A stretch of 49,952 bases of DNA from an uncultured Pleomorphomonas sp. Its GTDB lineage: Bacteria; Pseudomonadota; Alphaproteobacteria; Rhizobiales; Pleomorphomonadaceae. Each line of letters begins with the position of its first letter. Within the stretch, counting starts at the first letter, position 1. Made by a program: the position numbers and the translations under genes. Below are positions 16,289 to 24,759 of the stretch, one piece after another. The notes beneath the pieces were generated by a model that saw only the letters and a program-made list of their open reading frames with translations, searched no databases and had not been told where the DNA came from. The stretch covers positions 1-49,952 of the forward strand of contig CALMMQ010000115.1 in the NCBI GenBank assembly GCA_937868725.1. Reading direction: 5' to 3'.

Positions 16289-17698
16289 ATGAACATCCAT
16301 TCGACGCCGGACACCGAGTTCGCCGGCAACTTCACCACCTCGCCGGGACCGATCGAGCAGGTGCGCTACGCCTGCGCGCTCGGCGCCCTCACCTCGGTCA
16401 TCGCCATCGAAGCGGCCATTCCGATCACCCACTGCGGCCCCGGCTGTGCCACCAAGCAGTTTCATGCCCTCTCCGGCATCTCCGGCTATCAGGGCGGCGA
16501 ATTTCACGTGCCCTCGACCAACATCGGCAACAAGGAAGTGATCTTCGGCGGTGCCGACCGGCTCGACGAACTGATCGCCGCGACGCTGAAGGTCATGGCG
16601 GCCGAGCTTTACGTCGTCCAGTCCGGCTGCATCCCCGGCCTGGTTGGCGACGACGCCGAAAACCTCGTCAAGAGCTACCAGCGCCGTGGCATTCCCATCG
16701 TCTACGCCGATACGCTCGGCTATCGCGGCAACAACTTCAACGGCCACGAGACCATCGTCCGGGCCATCATCGACCAGTATGTCGACAAGGCGGCGGGCGC
16801 CAATCCGGCCAAGCGGCGGGGCCTTGTCAATGTCTGGGCGCTGCTGCCCTACCAGAACCCGTTCTGGCGCGGCGACCTTACCGAGCTGCGTCGTCTCCTT
16901 GAGGGCATCGGCCTTGAAGTGAACATCCTGTTCGGCCCCGCCTCGCACGGGCTCGACGAGTGGCGGGCCATACCGACCGCCGAACTCAATCTGGTGCTGT
17001 CGCCCTGGCTCGGACTGTCGATCGCCCGACATCTGCAGAAGACCTACGACCAGCCGCTGCTGCACCTGCCGGCGCTGCCGATCGGCGCCCGCGCCACGGC
17101 GACCTTCCTGCGCGCGATTGCCGCCGCCACCGGCCTCGACAGCGAGCGCGTCGAAGCGTTCATCGCCAGTGAAGAGAAGCAGTATTACCATTACATCAGG
17201 GATTTCGCCCACTTCTACTCGGGCTGCACAAGCCAATACCGCCTGCCGTCAGAGATCAACGTCGTCGGCGAAAGCGCCTACGTCCTGGCGATCGCCAGGT
17301 TCTTCGTCGGTGATCTCGGCCTCAACCCCGGCGTCTTCGTCATCACCGAGAACCCGCCGGACGAAGAGCGGGCCGGCATCATCGCCGCCTTCCGCGATCT
17401 GGCGCCCGGCGTCGACGCCACACCGGTGTTCGAGCCCGACGGCCACAAGGCGCGCGCCCTGATCAAGGCGCATCCACGTACCGGCGAGTACCCAATCGTC
17501 TTCGGCTCAACCTGGGAAGCGGCCATCGCCGGTGAAATCGGCGCCCCGCTGGTCGAGATCTCCTACCCCGTGACCGACGAAGTGGTCATCGCCCGCAGCT
17601 ACATCGGCTATCGCGGCGCGCTGCAGCTGCTCGAGCGCACCTATACCACCGTCGTCCGCCAGTCGACCGAGGAGAACCCGGAGGCGGCCGGACTATGA
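16289..17698 (+). CDS. marK: NifK-like subunit, probable methylthio-alkane reductase beta chain
   Basis: The 469-residue protein is the second component 1 subunit. Candidate P-cluster ligands are C29 (RYACALGA), C53 (THCGPGCATKQ) and C114 (QSGCIPGLVGDD), with the same spacing as NifK C70, C95 and C153. C49 in HCGPGC is an extra cysteine. It starts 13 bases after the alpha gene with a GGAG ribosome-binding site and should form an alpha2beta2 complex with it. It lacks the N-terminal extension of classical NifK, as is usual in nitrogenase-like enzymes. Its last codons overlap the next gene as ATGA. Confidence 0.75.
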   Translation: MNIHSTPDTEFAGNFTTSPGPIEQVRYACALGALTSVIAIEAAIPITHCGPGCATKQFHALSGISGYQGGEFHVPSTNIGNKEVIFGGADRLDELIAATLKVMAAELYVVQSGCIPGLVGDDAENLVKSYQRRGIPIVYADTLGYRGNNFNGHETIVRAIIDQYVDKAAGANPAKRRGLVNVWALLPYQNPFWRGDLTELRRLLEGIGLEVNILFGPASHGLDEWRAIPTAELNLVLSPWLGLSIARHLQKTYDQPLLHLPALPIGARATATFLRAIAAATGLDSERVEAFIASEEKQYYHYIRDFAHFYSGCTSQYRLPSEINVVGESAYVLAIARFFVGDLGLNPGVFVITENPPDEERAGIIAAFRDLAPGVDATPVFEPDGHKARALIKAHPRTGEYPIVFGSTWEAAIAGEIGAPLVEISYPVTDEVVIARSYIGYRGALQLLERTYTTVVRQSTEENPEAAGL

Positions 17699-18078
17699 CG
17701 ACCGCCCCCACACCGCTCCCCGCCACCGTGCGCGTTGCCATCGGCACCGCCTCGGGCGCCCGCGTCTCCGAGCATTTCGGCCACGCCACCCGCTTCGAAA
17801 TCTGGGATGTCTCCGCCAAAGGCAGTCGCCACGTCGAAACGCGCAACAACCGTCCGGCCTGCGGCTCGGGCTGCGACCGCGCCGACGAGGCGATGGACGC
17901 CTCCGTCGCCCTCGTTGCCGACTGCCGGGCCGTGGTGGTGTCACGCCTCGGCGAATGCGCCATCAACCGCCTGACGCGGCTCGGCATTCTGGCCTTCGAG
18001 ACCGACGACACGGTTGACGACACGTTGCGTCAGCTCGGCCGGTTCGACGGCCTGTTCGCTACGGAGACGGCGGCATGA
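17695..18078 (+). CDS. NifX/NafY-type cofactor-binding protein
   Basis: The 127-residue protein is a single dinitrogenase iron-molybdenum cofactor-binding domain. It has VRVAIGTASGARVSEHFGHA at residues 12-31 (H27 and H30 are the usual conserved positions) and cysteines C56, C60, C77 and C88. Such proteins carry the NifB product or related FeS clusters between NifB and the apo-enzyme. Many NifB proteins carry this domain at the C-terminus; here it is a free ORF that overlaps marK at its start (ATGA) and marB at its end (ATGA), so all three are translationally coupled. It probably hands the NifB cluster to the MarDK apo-protein. Confidence 0.8.
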   Translation: MTTAPTPLPATVRVAIGTASGARVSEHFGHATRFEIWDVSAKGSRHVETRNNRPACGSGCDRADEAMDASVALVADCRAVVVSRLGECAINRLTRLGILAFETDDTVDDTLRQLGRFDGLFATETAA

Positions 18079-19010
18079 GTGACCCATCCAGCAGCGCCTG
18101 CGCGGCGCACGCCATGCGGCAGGCGGCCATGGTGCCGGCCTTCCCCGACCTCGAAGGCCGGCATCCCTGCTTTTCGACCACCGCCGAAGGTCACGCCAAG
18201 GCGGCGCGACTGCACCTGCCGGTATCGCCGGCCTGCAACATCGCCTGTGCCTTCTGCCGGCGCGACTTCAACCGCGTCGAGCATCGTCCGGGCGTGGCGG
18301 CCCGGCTGCTGACGCCCGAGGACGCCGTCGGCGTCGTCGAGCGGGCGGTGCGCCTCATCCCCAACCTCGCCGTCGTCGGCATCGCCGGGCCCGGCGACCC
18401 GCTCGCCAGCCACCACGCCATCGCGACGTTCGGCCGCATCCATGCCCGCTGGCCGGACCTGACGCTCTGCGTCTCCACCAATGGCCTGATGCTGCCCGCC
18501 CGCGTCGGCGAACTGCGGGCCGCCGGCGTCACGACGTTGACGGTCACGGTCAACGCCGTCGATGCGGCGATCCAGGCGCAGATCACGCCAAAGCTGGCCT
18601 GGGAGCGCCGGCGCCTCGACGGCGTCGAGGCGGCCCACCGCCTGATCGCCAACCAGCTCGACGGCATCGCCAGAGCAGCCGAGCTCGGCTTCACCATCAA
18701 GATCAACACGGTGCTGATCCCGACCGTCAACGACCACCACATCGGCGACATCGCGGCGGCGGTGGCTGGCGCCGGCGCCCGTATGATCAACATCATCCCG
18801 CTGATCCCCGAGCATCACCTCAAGCACCTGCCCGAGCCGACCTTCGTCGAGCGCCACAAGGCGCGCGCCGCCGCCGCCGCCCATCTCAAGGTGTTCACCC
18901 ACTGCCAGCGCTGCCGCGCCGACGCCGCCGGTGTGCCTGGCCTCAGCGACTACACGCCCGAACTCTACGGCGACGACCTCGTGGCCGAGCCGACCTTTTC
19001 CCACGGCTGA
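18075..19010 (+). CDS. marB: NifB-like radical SAM cluster synthase
   Basis: The 311-residue protein has the NifB core: HPCFS at 30-34, the radical-SAM motif C54-x3-C58-x2-C61 (CNIACAFC), GIAGPGDP at 102-109 and the C-terminal HCQRCRADA with C277 and C280, which hold accessory FeS clusters. NifB fuses two [4Fe-4S] units and inserts carbide to make the 8Fe core. The NifX domain often fused to NifB is absent and supplied by the preceding gene. No NifE/N scaffold is encoded nearby, so the 8Fe product may be used directly, as proposed for Mar. The start overlaps the previous stop (ATGA). Confidence 0.82.
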   Translation: MSDPSSSACAAHAMRQAAMVPAFPDLEGRHPCFSTTAEGHAKAARLHLPVSPACNIACAFCRRDFNRVEHRPGVAARLLTPEDAVGVVERAVRLIPNLAVVGIAGPGDPLASHHAIATFGRIHARWPDLTLCVSTNGLMLPARVGELRAAGVTTLTVTVNAVDAAIQAQITPKLAWERRRLDGVEAAHRLIANQLDGIARAAELGFTIKINTVLIPTVNDHHIGDIAAAVAGAGARMINIIPLIPEHHLKHLPEPTFVERHKARAAAAAHLKVFTHCQRCRADAAGVPGLSDYTPELYGDDLVAEPTFSHG

Positions 19011-19041
19011 AACGTCATCGCCTACCAACAGGAGCAGTCTC

Positions 19042-19917
19042 ATGTCCCGCAAACCCAAGCAGATCGCCATCTACGGCAAGGGTGGCATCGGCAAGTCGAC
19101 CACCACCTCCAACATCTCCGCCGCGCTCGTCGAAGCCGGCTACAAGGTGATGCAGTTCGGCTGCGACCCCAAAGCCGACTCGACGACCACCTTGCGCGGC
19201 GGCGAATACATCCCCTCGGTCCTGGAGCTTCTGGCCGAGAAGCGCCGGGTCGACGCCCACGAAGCCGTGTTCAAGGGCTTCGGCGGCATTTATTGCGTCG
19301 AGGCCGGTGGCCCGCAGCCCGGCGTCGGCTGCGCCGGCCGTGGCATCATCACCGCCGTCGAGCTGCTGAAGCAGCAGCGGGTGTTCGAAGACCTCGACCT
19401 CGATTTCGTCATCTACGATGTTCTCGGCGACGTGGTGTGCGGCGGCTTCGCCGTGCCGGTGCGCGAAGGCATCGCCGAGCACGTGTTCACGGTGTCGTCG
19501 GCCGACTTCATGGCCATCTACGCGGCCAACAACCTGTTTCGAGGCATCGAGAAGTTCTCGTCGTCCGGTGGCGCGCTGCTCGGCGGCATCATCGCCAACT
19601 CGATCAACACCGACTTTCAGCGCGACGTGATCGAGGACTTCGCGGCCAGGACGTCGACGCTGATCGTCCAGTTTGTGCCCCGGTCGCTGACGGTCACCCA
19701 AGCCGAGCTGTCCGGCCGCACGACCATCGAAGCGGCGCCCAAGTCCGAACAGGCCGACGTCTACCGCGCGCTCGCTCGCCACATCGCCGCCCATGAGACC
19801 TCGAAGGTGCCGACCCCGCTCAGCCAGTCGGAGCTGCGCGACTGGTCGGCACGCTGGGCCGAGCACATCGTCCGCCTGGAAAAGGCCGAGCACGAACGTC
19901 CGCGCGTCGTCGCCTGA
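19042..19917 (+). CDS. marH: NifH-like iron protein, probable Mar reductase
   Basis: The 291-residue ATPase has the P-loop YGKGGIGKST at 11-20, the [4Fe-4S] ligands C97 (GVGCAGRG) and C133 (DVVCGGFA) and the conserved R100. It forms a homodimer that passes electrons to the MarDK complex with ATP hydrolysis. The ATG at 19042 with an AGGAG site is chosen over an in-frame ATG at 18931, which lies inside marB. It is the last gene of the operon. The operon order here is D-K-X-B-H, whereas the Rhodospirillum rubrum operon is named marBHDK. Confidence 0.82.
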   Translation: MSRKPKQIAIYGKGGIGKSTTTSNISAALVEAGYKVMQFGCDPKADSTTTLRGGEYIPSVLELLAEKRRVDAHEAVFKGFGGIYCVEAGGPQPGVGCAGRGIITAVELLKQQRVFEDLDLDFVIYDVLGDVVCGGFAVPVREGIAEHVFTVSSADFMAIYAANNLFRGIEKFSSSGGALLGGIIANSINTDFQRDVIEDFAARTSTLIVQFVPRSLTVTQAELSGRTTIEAAPKSEQADVYRALARHIAAHETSKVPTPLSQSELRDWSARWAEHIVRLEKAEHERPRVVA

Positions 19918-19934
19918 TCGCCCCGATCAGGGAG

Positions 19935-19970
19935 CAAAAAAGAACCGGCCGGAACGAGCGTCCCGGCCGG
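19935..19970 (-). terminator. Rho-independent terminator for the minus-strand CGL gene
   Basis: Arms CCGGCCGG at 19945-19952 and 19963-19970 form a stem; read on the minus strand it is followed by TTCTTTTTTG (reverse of 19935-19944). It lies just after the stop of the cystathionine lyase gene at 19989 and between convergent operons, so it may also end the mar transcript. Confidence 0.8.
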
Positions 19971-19988
19971 CCATCTCAGGACGATCCC

Positions 19989-21167
19989 TCAGGCGTCGAG
20001 GGCCGCCTTCAGGTCGTCGATGAGATCGGCGCCATCCTCGATGCCGGCGGAGATGCGGACCAGCCCGTCGGAGATGCCGAGCGCCGCCCGCGTGGCCGGC
20101 GGGATCGAAGCATGCGTCATGATCGCCGGATGCTCGATCAGGCTTTCGACGCCGCCGAGGCTCTCGGCCAGCGTGAACAGCCGGGTGTTCTCGAGAAATC
20201 GCCTGGTTCCCTCGAGATCGCGGTCGAGCTCGACGGTGACGATGCCGCCGAACGCCGACATCTGCGCTTTGGCCAGCTCGTGCTGCGGGTGGCTGGCGAG
20301 ACCGGGATAGATGACCCGCCGGACGTCGGTACGCGCTTCGAGGAAGCGGGCAATGGCGAGACCGTTCTGGCTGTGACGCTCGACGCGCAACGCCAGCGTC
20401 TTCAATCCGCGCAGGGCGAGAAAGCTGTCGAACGGCCCGGAAATGGCGCCGACGGCGTTCTGTAGGAAGGTCAGGCGCTCCCGGAGTTCGGCGTTGCTGC
20501 CGACGACGACGGCACCGCCGATCATGTCCGAATGACCGTTGAGATACTTGGTCGTCGAGTGGACGACGAGGTCGAAGCCGAACTCGATCGGCCGCTGCAG
20601 CGCCGGACTGGCGAAGGTGTTGTCGGCAACGGTGACGATGCCATGGCGGCGGCCGATGGCGGCGATGGCCTGCAGATCGGCGATCTTCAGCATCGGGTTG
20701 GTCGGCGTTTCCACCCAGATGAGTCGTGTCTCCGGCCGGATGGCGGCCTCGATGGCAGCGGCATCGCGGAAGTCGGCAAACGACACCTCGAGGCCGGCGC
20801 TCCGCCGCTTGACCTTGTCGATCAGGCGGAAGGTACCGCCGTAGAGATCGTCGGAGGCGACGATGTGGGCGCCGTGATCGAGCAGTTCGAGAATGTTGGC
20901 GATGGCGGCCAGACCCGAGGCGAAGGCGAAGCCGGCGCTGCCCCCCTCGAGATCGGCGATCGCCCGTTCGAAGGCTTGCCGGGTCGGGTTGTGAGTGCGG
21001 CCATATTCCCAGCCCTTGTGCACGCCGGGGCTCGACTGGGCAAACGTCGAGGTGGCGTAGATCGGCACCATGACGGCGCCGGTCAGCGGGTCATGGCTCT
21101 GGCCACCGTGTACGGTGCGGGTTGAAAACGCCAGATGATGGTTGTTGCGGTCGGCAGGGTCGGTCAC
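19989..21167 (-). CDS. Cystathionine gamma-lyase / gamma-synthase family enzyme
   Basis: The 392-residue PLP enzyme has STRTVHGGQSHDPLTGAVMVPIY at the N-terminus, YGRTHNPT at 55-62, and the Schiff-base lysine K207 in HSTTKYLNGHSD. Without the sulfhydrylase insertion, the length fits cystathionine gamma-lyase or gamma-synthase. Paired with the cystathionine beta-synthase upstream, it is best read as the lyase that makes cysteine from cystathionine. Translation starts at GTG 21167, which overlaps the CBS stop as GTGA; no suitable ATG lies nearby. This pair lets methionine-derived homocysteine supply cysteine. The lyase reading rests on the partner gene, because sequence alone cannot separate the two activities. 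Confidence 0.88.
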   Translation of the reverse strand: MTDPADRNNHHLAFSTRTVHGGQSHDPLTGAVMVPIYATSTFAQSSPGVHKGWEYGRTHNPTRQAFERAIADLEGGSAGFAFASGLAAIANILELLDHGAHIVASDDLYGGTFRLIDKVKRRSAGLEVSFADFRDAAAIEAAIRPETRLIWVETPTNPMLKIADLQAIAAIGRRHGIVTVADNTFASPALQRPIEFGFDLVVHSTTKYLNGHSDMIGGAVVVGSNAELRERLTFLQNAVGAISGPFDSFLALRGLKTLALRVERHSQNGLAIARFLEARTDVRRVIYPGLASHPQHELAKAQMSAFGGIVTVELDRDLEGTRRFLENTRLFTLAESLGGVESLIEHPAIMTHASIPPATRAALGISDGLVRISAGIEDGADLIDDLKAALDA

Positions 21168-22552
21168 GAGTGCAGCCTCAGGTGGTTGATGAGATCGACG
21201 CGGGTCACCACGCCGAGGAAGTCGGTGCCGTCGAGCACCAGCGCCACTTCGCCGCGCTCGAACAGCGGCAGCGCCGCCGCAACGGGTTCGGCCGACTGCA
21301 GGGTGTGCAGGTCGGTGATCATGTGGCGGCCGACCAGTTCGCCGAAGCGCGACGAGCCGGTGGCGGCGCCGCGCCCGAGGGCGACGTAGAGATCGCTCTC
21401 GTCGATAATGCCGACCAGCCGGCCGGCCGCCACCACGGGCAGCTGCGACACGTCGGCCTGGCGCATGCGCTTGTAGGCGGTGGCCAGCGTGTCGTCGGGC
21501 GCGACGGTGATGGTGGCGCCGTCCTGCTGGCGGCGGATGACCAGATCGGACAGGTTGCCGTTGAGTGGCCGGCCGGAAATGCCCTGCTCGATCAGCCAGC
21601 CGTCGTCGTAGACCTTGGAGAGATATTTGGCGCCGGTGTCGCAGACCAGCGTCACCACCCGCTGCGGCGTCGTCTGCTCGCGGCAGTAGCGGAGCGCCGC
21701 CGCCAGCAGCGTGCCGGAGGACGAGCCGGCCAGAATGCCTTCCTTGGCCAGAAGCTCGCGGGCGGCAGCGAAGCTCTCGCCATCGGTGATGGTATAGGCC
21801 GTCGACACCAGGCTGAGATCGCAATTGGGCGGCACGAAGTCCTCGCCGATGCCCTCGACGGCCCACGATCCGGCCTCGATTATCCGACCGGTGTTGACCA
21901 GCGGCGCCAGCACCGAGCCGGCCGGATCAGCCAGGACCATCCGGGTCTTCCGCGAAACGCGCCGGAAGTAGCGACCGATTCCCGACAACGTGCCGCCTGA
22001 CCCGACGCCGACCACGATGGCATCAATGTCGCCGTCGAGCTGGGCGTAGATCTCGGGCGCCGTGGTCGTCTCGTGGGCGCGGGGATTGGCCGGGTTGGCG
22101 AACTGGTTGGCGTAGAAGGCGCCGGGAATCTCGGCGGCGAGGCGCTCGGCCATGTCCTGATAGTAGGCCGGGTGCCCCTTGCCGACATCCGATCGGGTGA
22201 TGCGGACATCGGTGCCGAGCGCCCGCAGGTGGGCGATCTTCTCGCGCGACATCTTGTCGGGAACGACGAGGATGACGTTGTAGCCCTTGGGCAGACCGAC
22301 TTGGGCCAGCCCCAGGCCGGTGTTGCCGGCCGTCGCCTCGATGATGGTGCCGCCCGGCTTGAGGCGCCCGTCGGCCTCGGCGGCGGCGATCATCGACAGC
22401 GCCACGCGGTCCTTGATCGAGCCGCCGGGATTGGTGTTCTCCAGCTTGACGAACAGGCGGCAGACGCCGGTGTCGAGCCGGGTCAGTTCGACGACAGGTG
22501 TCGTGCCGATAAGGTCCAGCGCCGAGCGCGCCGGTTTGCGCAAATTGGACAT
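21164..22552 (-). CDS. Cystathionine beta-synthase
   Basis: The 462-residue protein joins a cysteine-synthase-fold PLP domain (about 10-325, lysine K47 in NPGGSIKDRVAL, glycine loop GVGSGGTLSGIGR) to a C-terminal pair of CBS domains (about 340-460). This architecture, without the heme N-domain, is that of bacterial cystathionine beta-synthases, which condense serine with homocysteine. The CBS pair may bind SAM or another nucleotide and tune the activity. The ATG at 22552 is preceded by GGAGAAAG. It overlaps the lyase gene and lies 33 bases after the aldo/keto-reductase-like gene, so these three form one operon. Confidence 0.92.
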   Translation of the reverse strand: MSNLRKPARSALDLIGTTPVVELTRLDTGVCRLFVKLENTNPGGSIKDRVALSMIAAAEADGRLKPGGTIIEATAGNTGLGLAQVGLPKGYNVILVVPDKMSREKIAHLRALGTDVRITRSDVGKGHPAYYQDMAERLAAEIPGAFYANQFANPANPRAHETTTAPEIYAQLDGDIDAIVVGVGSGGTLSGIGRYFRRVSRKTRMVLADPAGSVLAPLVNTGRIIEAGSWAVEGIGEDFVPPNCDLSLVSTAYTITDGESFAAARELLAKEGILAGSSSGTLLAAALRYCREQTTPQRVVTLVCDTGAKYLSKVYDDGWLIEQGISGRPLNGNLSDLVIRRQQDGATITVAPDDTLATAYKRMRQADVSQLPVVAAGRLVGIIDESDLYVALGRGAATGSSRFGELVGRHMITDLHTLQSAEPVAAALPLFERGEVALVLDGTDFLGVVTRVDLINHLRLHS

Positions 22553-22585
22553 GATCTTTCTCCGCAAGGAAATGAAGGGCCCGGT

Positions 22586-23527
22586 TCAGGCGGCCTTGGC
22601 GAATTGACGCGGATTGACAGGTCCGCGCGCCTCGCTCGCCGTTGCCAGCAGGTTGGCGATGTCGGCAAAGTCGCGGGCGGTCAGATGCAGCGCCGCGGCA
22701 TCGAGTACGGTGTCGAGATGCGCCGGACATCGGGCCCCGACGACGGCGCCGGCAATGCCTGGCCAGGCCAGCGACCACGCCGTGGCGACGGCCGAAGGGC
22801 CGCTGTGGCGGCGGGCGGCGATGGTATCGAGGGCGCTGCGAAGCGGCCCGGTCTCCTCGCCCTTGAGCAGGCGTCCCGCGGCAAGCGTGCGGTAGGCGAT
22901 GAACGCCGGCGCGGACGGTCCGCGGCAGGACAGTTCGCCCTCGGCCACCCGCCGGTCGAGGATCGACAGTTCGACGAACACCGCGTCGCAGCCGCCGATG
23001 CGCTCGGCTCGTTCGAGATGCACGCTGTCTGGCGCCACCAGCCCAAAGGCCCGCGCCAGACCGCTATGCCGGATATCGAGCAGGGTCGACCACATGTCCT
23101 CGAACCGCGCGGCCGAGGGATCGGCGAAGTGCAGTTTGACGAGATCGATGACATCGACGCCGAGACGGCCGCGCGAACGCTCAATCTGCTGGCGGATCCG
23201 GCGGGGATCGGCGGACTGGCGCGGCGGCGTCCGCCGCGATCGGCCGTCCCAGTCGAACCCGACCGCCGTGGCGATCTGCGGCCGTTCGGACGGCGCCAGG
23301 GTGCGCACGACCTCGCCAATGACTTCCTCGGCGTGTCCCAGTCCGAACACGGCGTCGGTGTCGATCCAGTTGATGCCCGCCTCGATGGCCCGCCGGATGG
23401 TGGCTTGCGACACCGCGTCATCCTGCGCGCCGCGGCCGCCGCTCCAGTCGGCGCCGCCGAACGCTGCCGTTCCCAGCCCCAGACGGCTGAGCGCGACGCC
23501 GCTCTGCGCCAGCTCGAAACGCGGCAT
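22586..23527 (-). CDS. Aldo/keto-reductase-like protein with altered active site
   Basis: The 313-residue protein has the AKR barrel, starting ELAQSGVALSRLGLGTAAFGG and with INWIDTDAVFGLGHAEE near residue 52. Of the catalytic tetrad, D56 and H133 (VKLHFADP) are present, but the Tyr position is F61 and the Lys position appears to be A88 (IATAVGF). Normal NADPH-dependent carbonyl reduction therefore looks unlikely, and a lyase, isomerase or structural role is possible. The ATG at 23527 follows GGAAG; starts at 23542 and GTG 23587 are possible but have poorer sites. The gene lies between the aapJQM genes and the CBS gene, with a GATAG-type motif about 90 bases upstream. Confidence 0.8.
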   Translation of the reverse strand: MPRFELAQSGVALSRLGLGTAAFGGADWSGGRGAQDDAVSQATIRRAIEAGINWIDTDAVFGLGHAEEVIGEVVRTLAPSERPQIATAVGFDWDGRSRRTPPRQSADPRRIRQQIERSRGRLGVDVIDLVKLHFADPSAARFEDMWSTLLDIRHSGLARAFGLVAPDSVHLERAERIGGCDAVFVELSILDRRVAEGELSCRGPSAPAFIAYRTLAAGRLLKGEETGPLRSALDTIAARRHSGPSAVATAWSLAWPGIAGAVVGARCPAHLDTVLDAAALHLTARDFADIANLLATASEARGPVNPRQFAKAA

Positions 23528-23607
23528 TCGATCTTCCGGCATGCTCCAGTCCCCGGCGGCTTTTGGCAGGGCGTCCAATCGCGCCACCGGGGAAAACTAG
23601 TAAATAT

Positions 23608-23628
23608 CCATGAAAACTATCAGCTTTA
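23608..23628 (-). promoter_or_regulatory. Candidate operator AAA-N3-GATAG-N-TTWT, AKR-CBS-CGL operon
   Basis: On the minus strand the sequence AAAGCTGATAGTTTTCAT fits the pattern shared with the mar, SsuA-like and aapJ promoters. It sits in the gap between the last aap gene and the AKR-like gene, so it may mark an internal promoter for the transsulfuration genes. Confidence 0.42.
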
Positions 23629-23706
23629 TATTTTTCTTTTGCCACCCCGGCCCGAAACAGATTGCCAGCGGAGGTGGTCGGGCGCGGATCGGATTTGTTC
23701 CGGCCA

Positions 23707-24759
23707 CTAAGCCGGCCGAAGATGGCGTTCCAGCCAGAGGCTGTAGCGCGAGGCCGAAAAGCAGAAGACGAAATAGACGAGCGCCGCGAAGACGTAGGAT
23801 TCGGCATAGAAGCCGAGCCAGGCCTGATCGGCCGACGCGGCTGTCCGGGCGGCATTGAGCAGATCGAACATGCCGATGATCGCCACCAGCGTCGTATCCT
23901 GAAAGATGCCGATCGCCAGATTGACGATCGACGGAATGACCGCGCGCAGCGCCTGCGGCAGCACGATGAGGCGCAGCGCCTGCCAGTAGGTGAGCCCCAG
24001 CGCCGACGCCGCCTCGTACTGCCCGTGCGGCACGCCCTGCAGTCCTGCCCGGATGATCTCGGCGAAATAGGCGGCGACGAAGATCGACAGCGCGGCGGCG
24101 GCGCGGGCGAACTTATCGATGGCAGCGCCTGACGGCAGCATCAGGGGAAACAGCAGCGTTGCCGCATAGAGCACGGCGATGAACGGCACGCCGCGCACGA
24201 CTTCGATAAAGGCGACGGCATAGATCCTGAGCCCTCCCATGCGCGAGCGCCGGGCCAGCGCCAGGGCGATGGCGAGCGGAAAGGACAGCAGGAAACTGCC
24301 GAACGACAGCAGCAGCGTCACCGGCAGCCCGCCCCACTTGTCGGACGTTATCTGGGGCAGCCCGAGACCGCCGCCGAGCAGCCAGATCGAGGCCAGCAGG
24401 CCGCCGATCCAGGCGGCCAGCAATCCGCGCGACCACAGTCGCGGCACCGTCGAGGCGGCGGCCAGCGCCAGCAGCAGGCCGTCGACGGCGTAGGCGCGCC
24501 AAGCGTCGCCCTGCGGATAGAGCCCGAGCAGGACGAACTGCAGCTTGGCCCCGACGAAGGCCCAGCAGGCGCCGCTCCGCCCATGGCAGTCATCGGCCGT
24601 GCCGACCCAGGTGGCATCGAACAGCAGCCAGTTCAGCAGCGGCGGCACCGCCACGGCCACCAGCCCCGCCAGCGCCAGACTGACGGCGGCATGGCCGGGC
24701 GAGCCGAACGCAGCCTTGAACAGTGGTATGGGTCGGGACAAGCGGCGGTGGGCGATCAT
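23707..24759 (-). CDS. aapM: General L-amino acid ABC permease AapM
   Basis: The 350-residue permease has several extra N-terminal helices before the polar-amino-acid permease core (GGLPVTLLLSFGSFLLSFPLAIALAL onward) and the ATPase-contact loop EIIRAGLQGVPHGQYEAASALG, as in rhizobial AapM. With AapQ it forms the channel of a broad amino acid importer. The start overlaps the aapQ stop as ATGA. The usual next gene, the ATPase aapP, is missing here and an AKR-like gene follows instead. Given the context it may serve sulfur amino acids such as methionine or cystine. Confidence 0.88.
   Translation of the reverse strand: MIAHRRLSRPIPLFKAAFGSPGHAAVSLALAGLVAVAVPPLLNWLLFDATWVGTADDCHGRSGACWAFVGAKLQFVLLGLYPQGDAWRAYAVDGLLLALAAASTVPRLWSRGLLAAWIGGLLASIWLLGGGLGLPQITSDKWGGLPVTLLLSFGSFLLSFPLAIALALARRSRMGGLRIYAVAFIEVVRGVPFIAVLYAATLLFPLMLPSGAAIDKFARAAAALSIFVAAYFAEIIRAGLQGVPHGQYEAASALGLTYWQALRLIVLPQALRAVIPSIVNLAIGIFQDTTLVAIIGMFDLLNAARTAASADQAWLGFYAESYVFAALVYFVFCFSASRYSLWLERHLRPA

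Noticed and set aside
14758-19917. Functional N2-fixing nif operon
   Set aside because: There is no NifE/N, NifV or NifA-type promoter, the NifD cofactor His is missing, and the setting is all sulfur metabolism.
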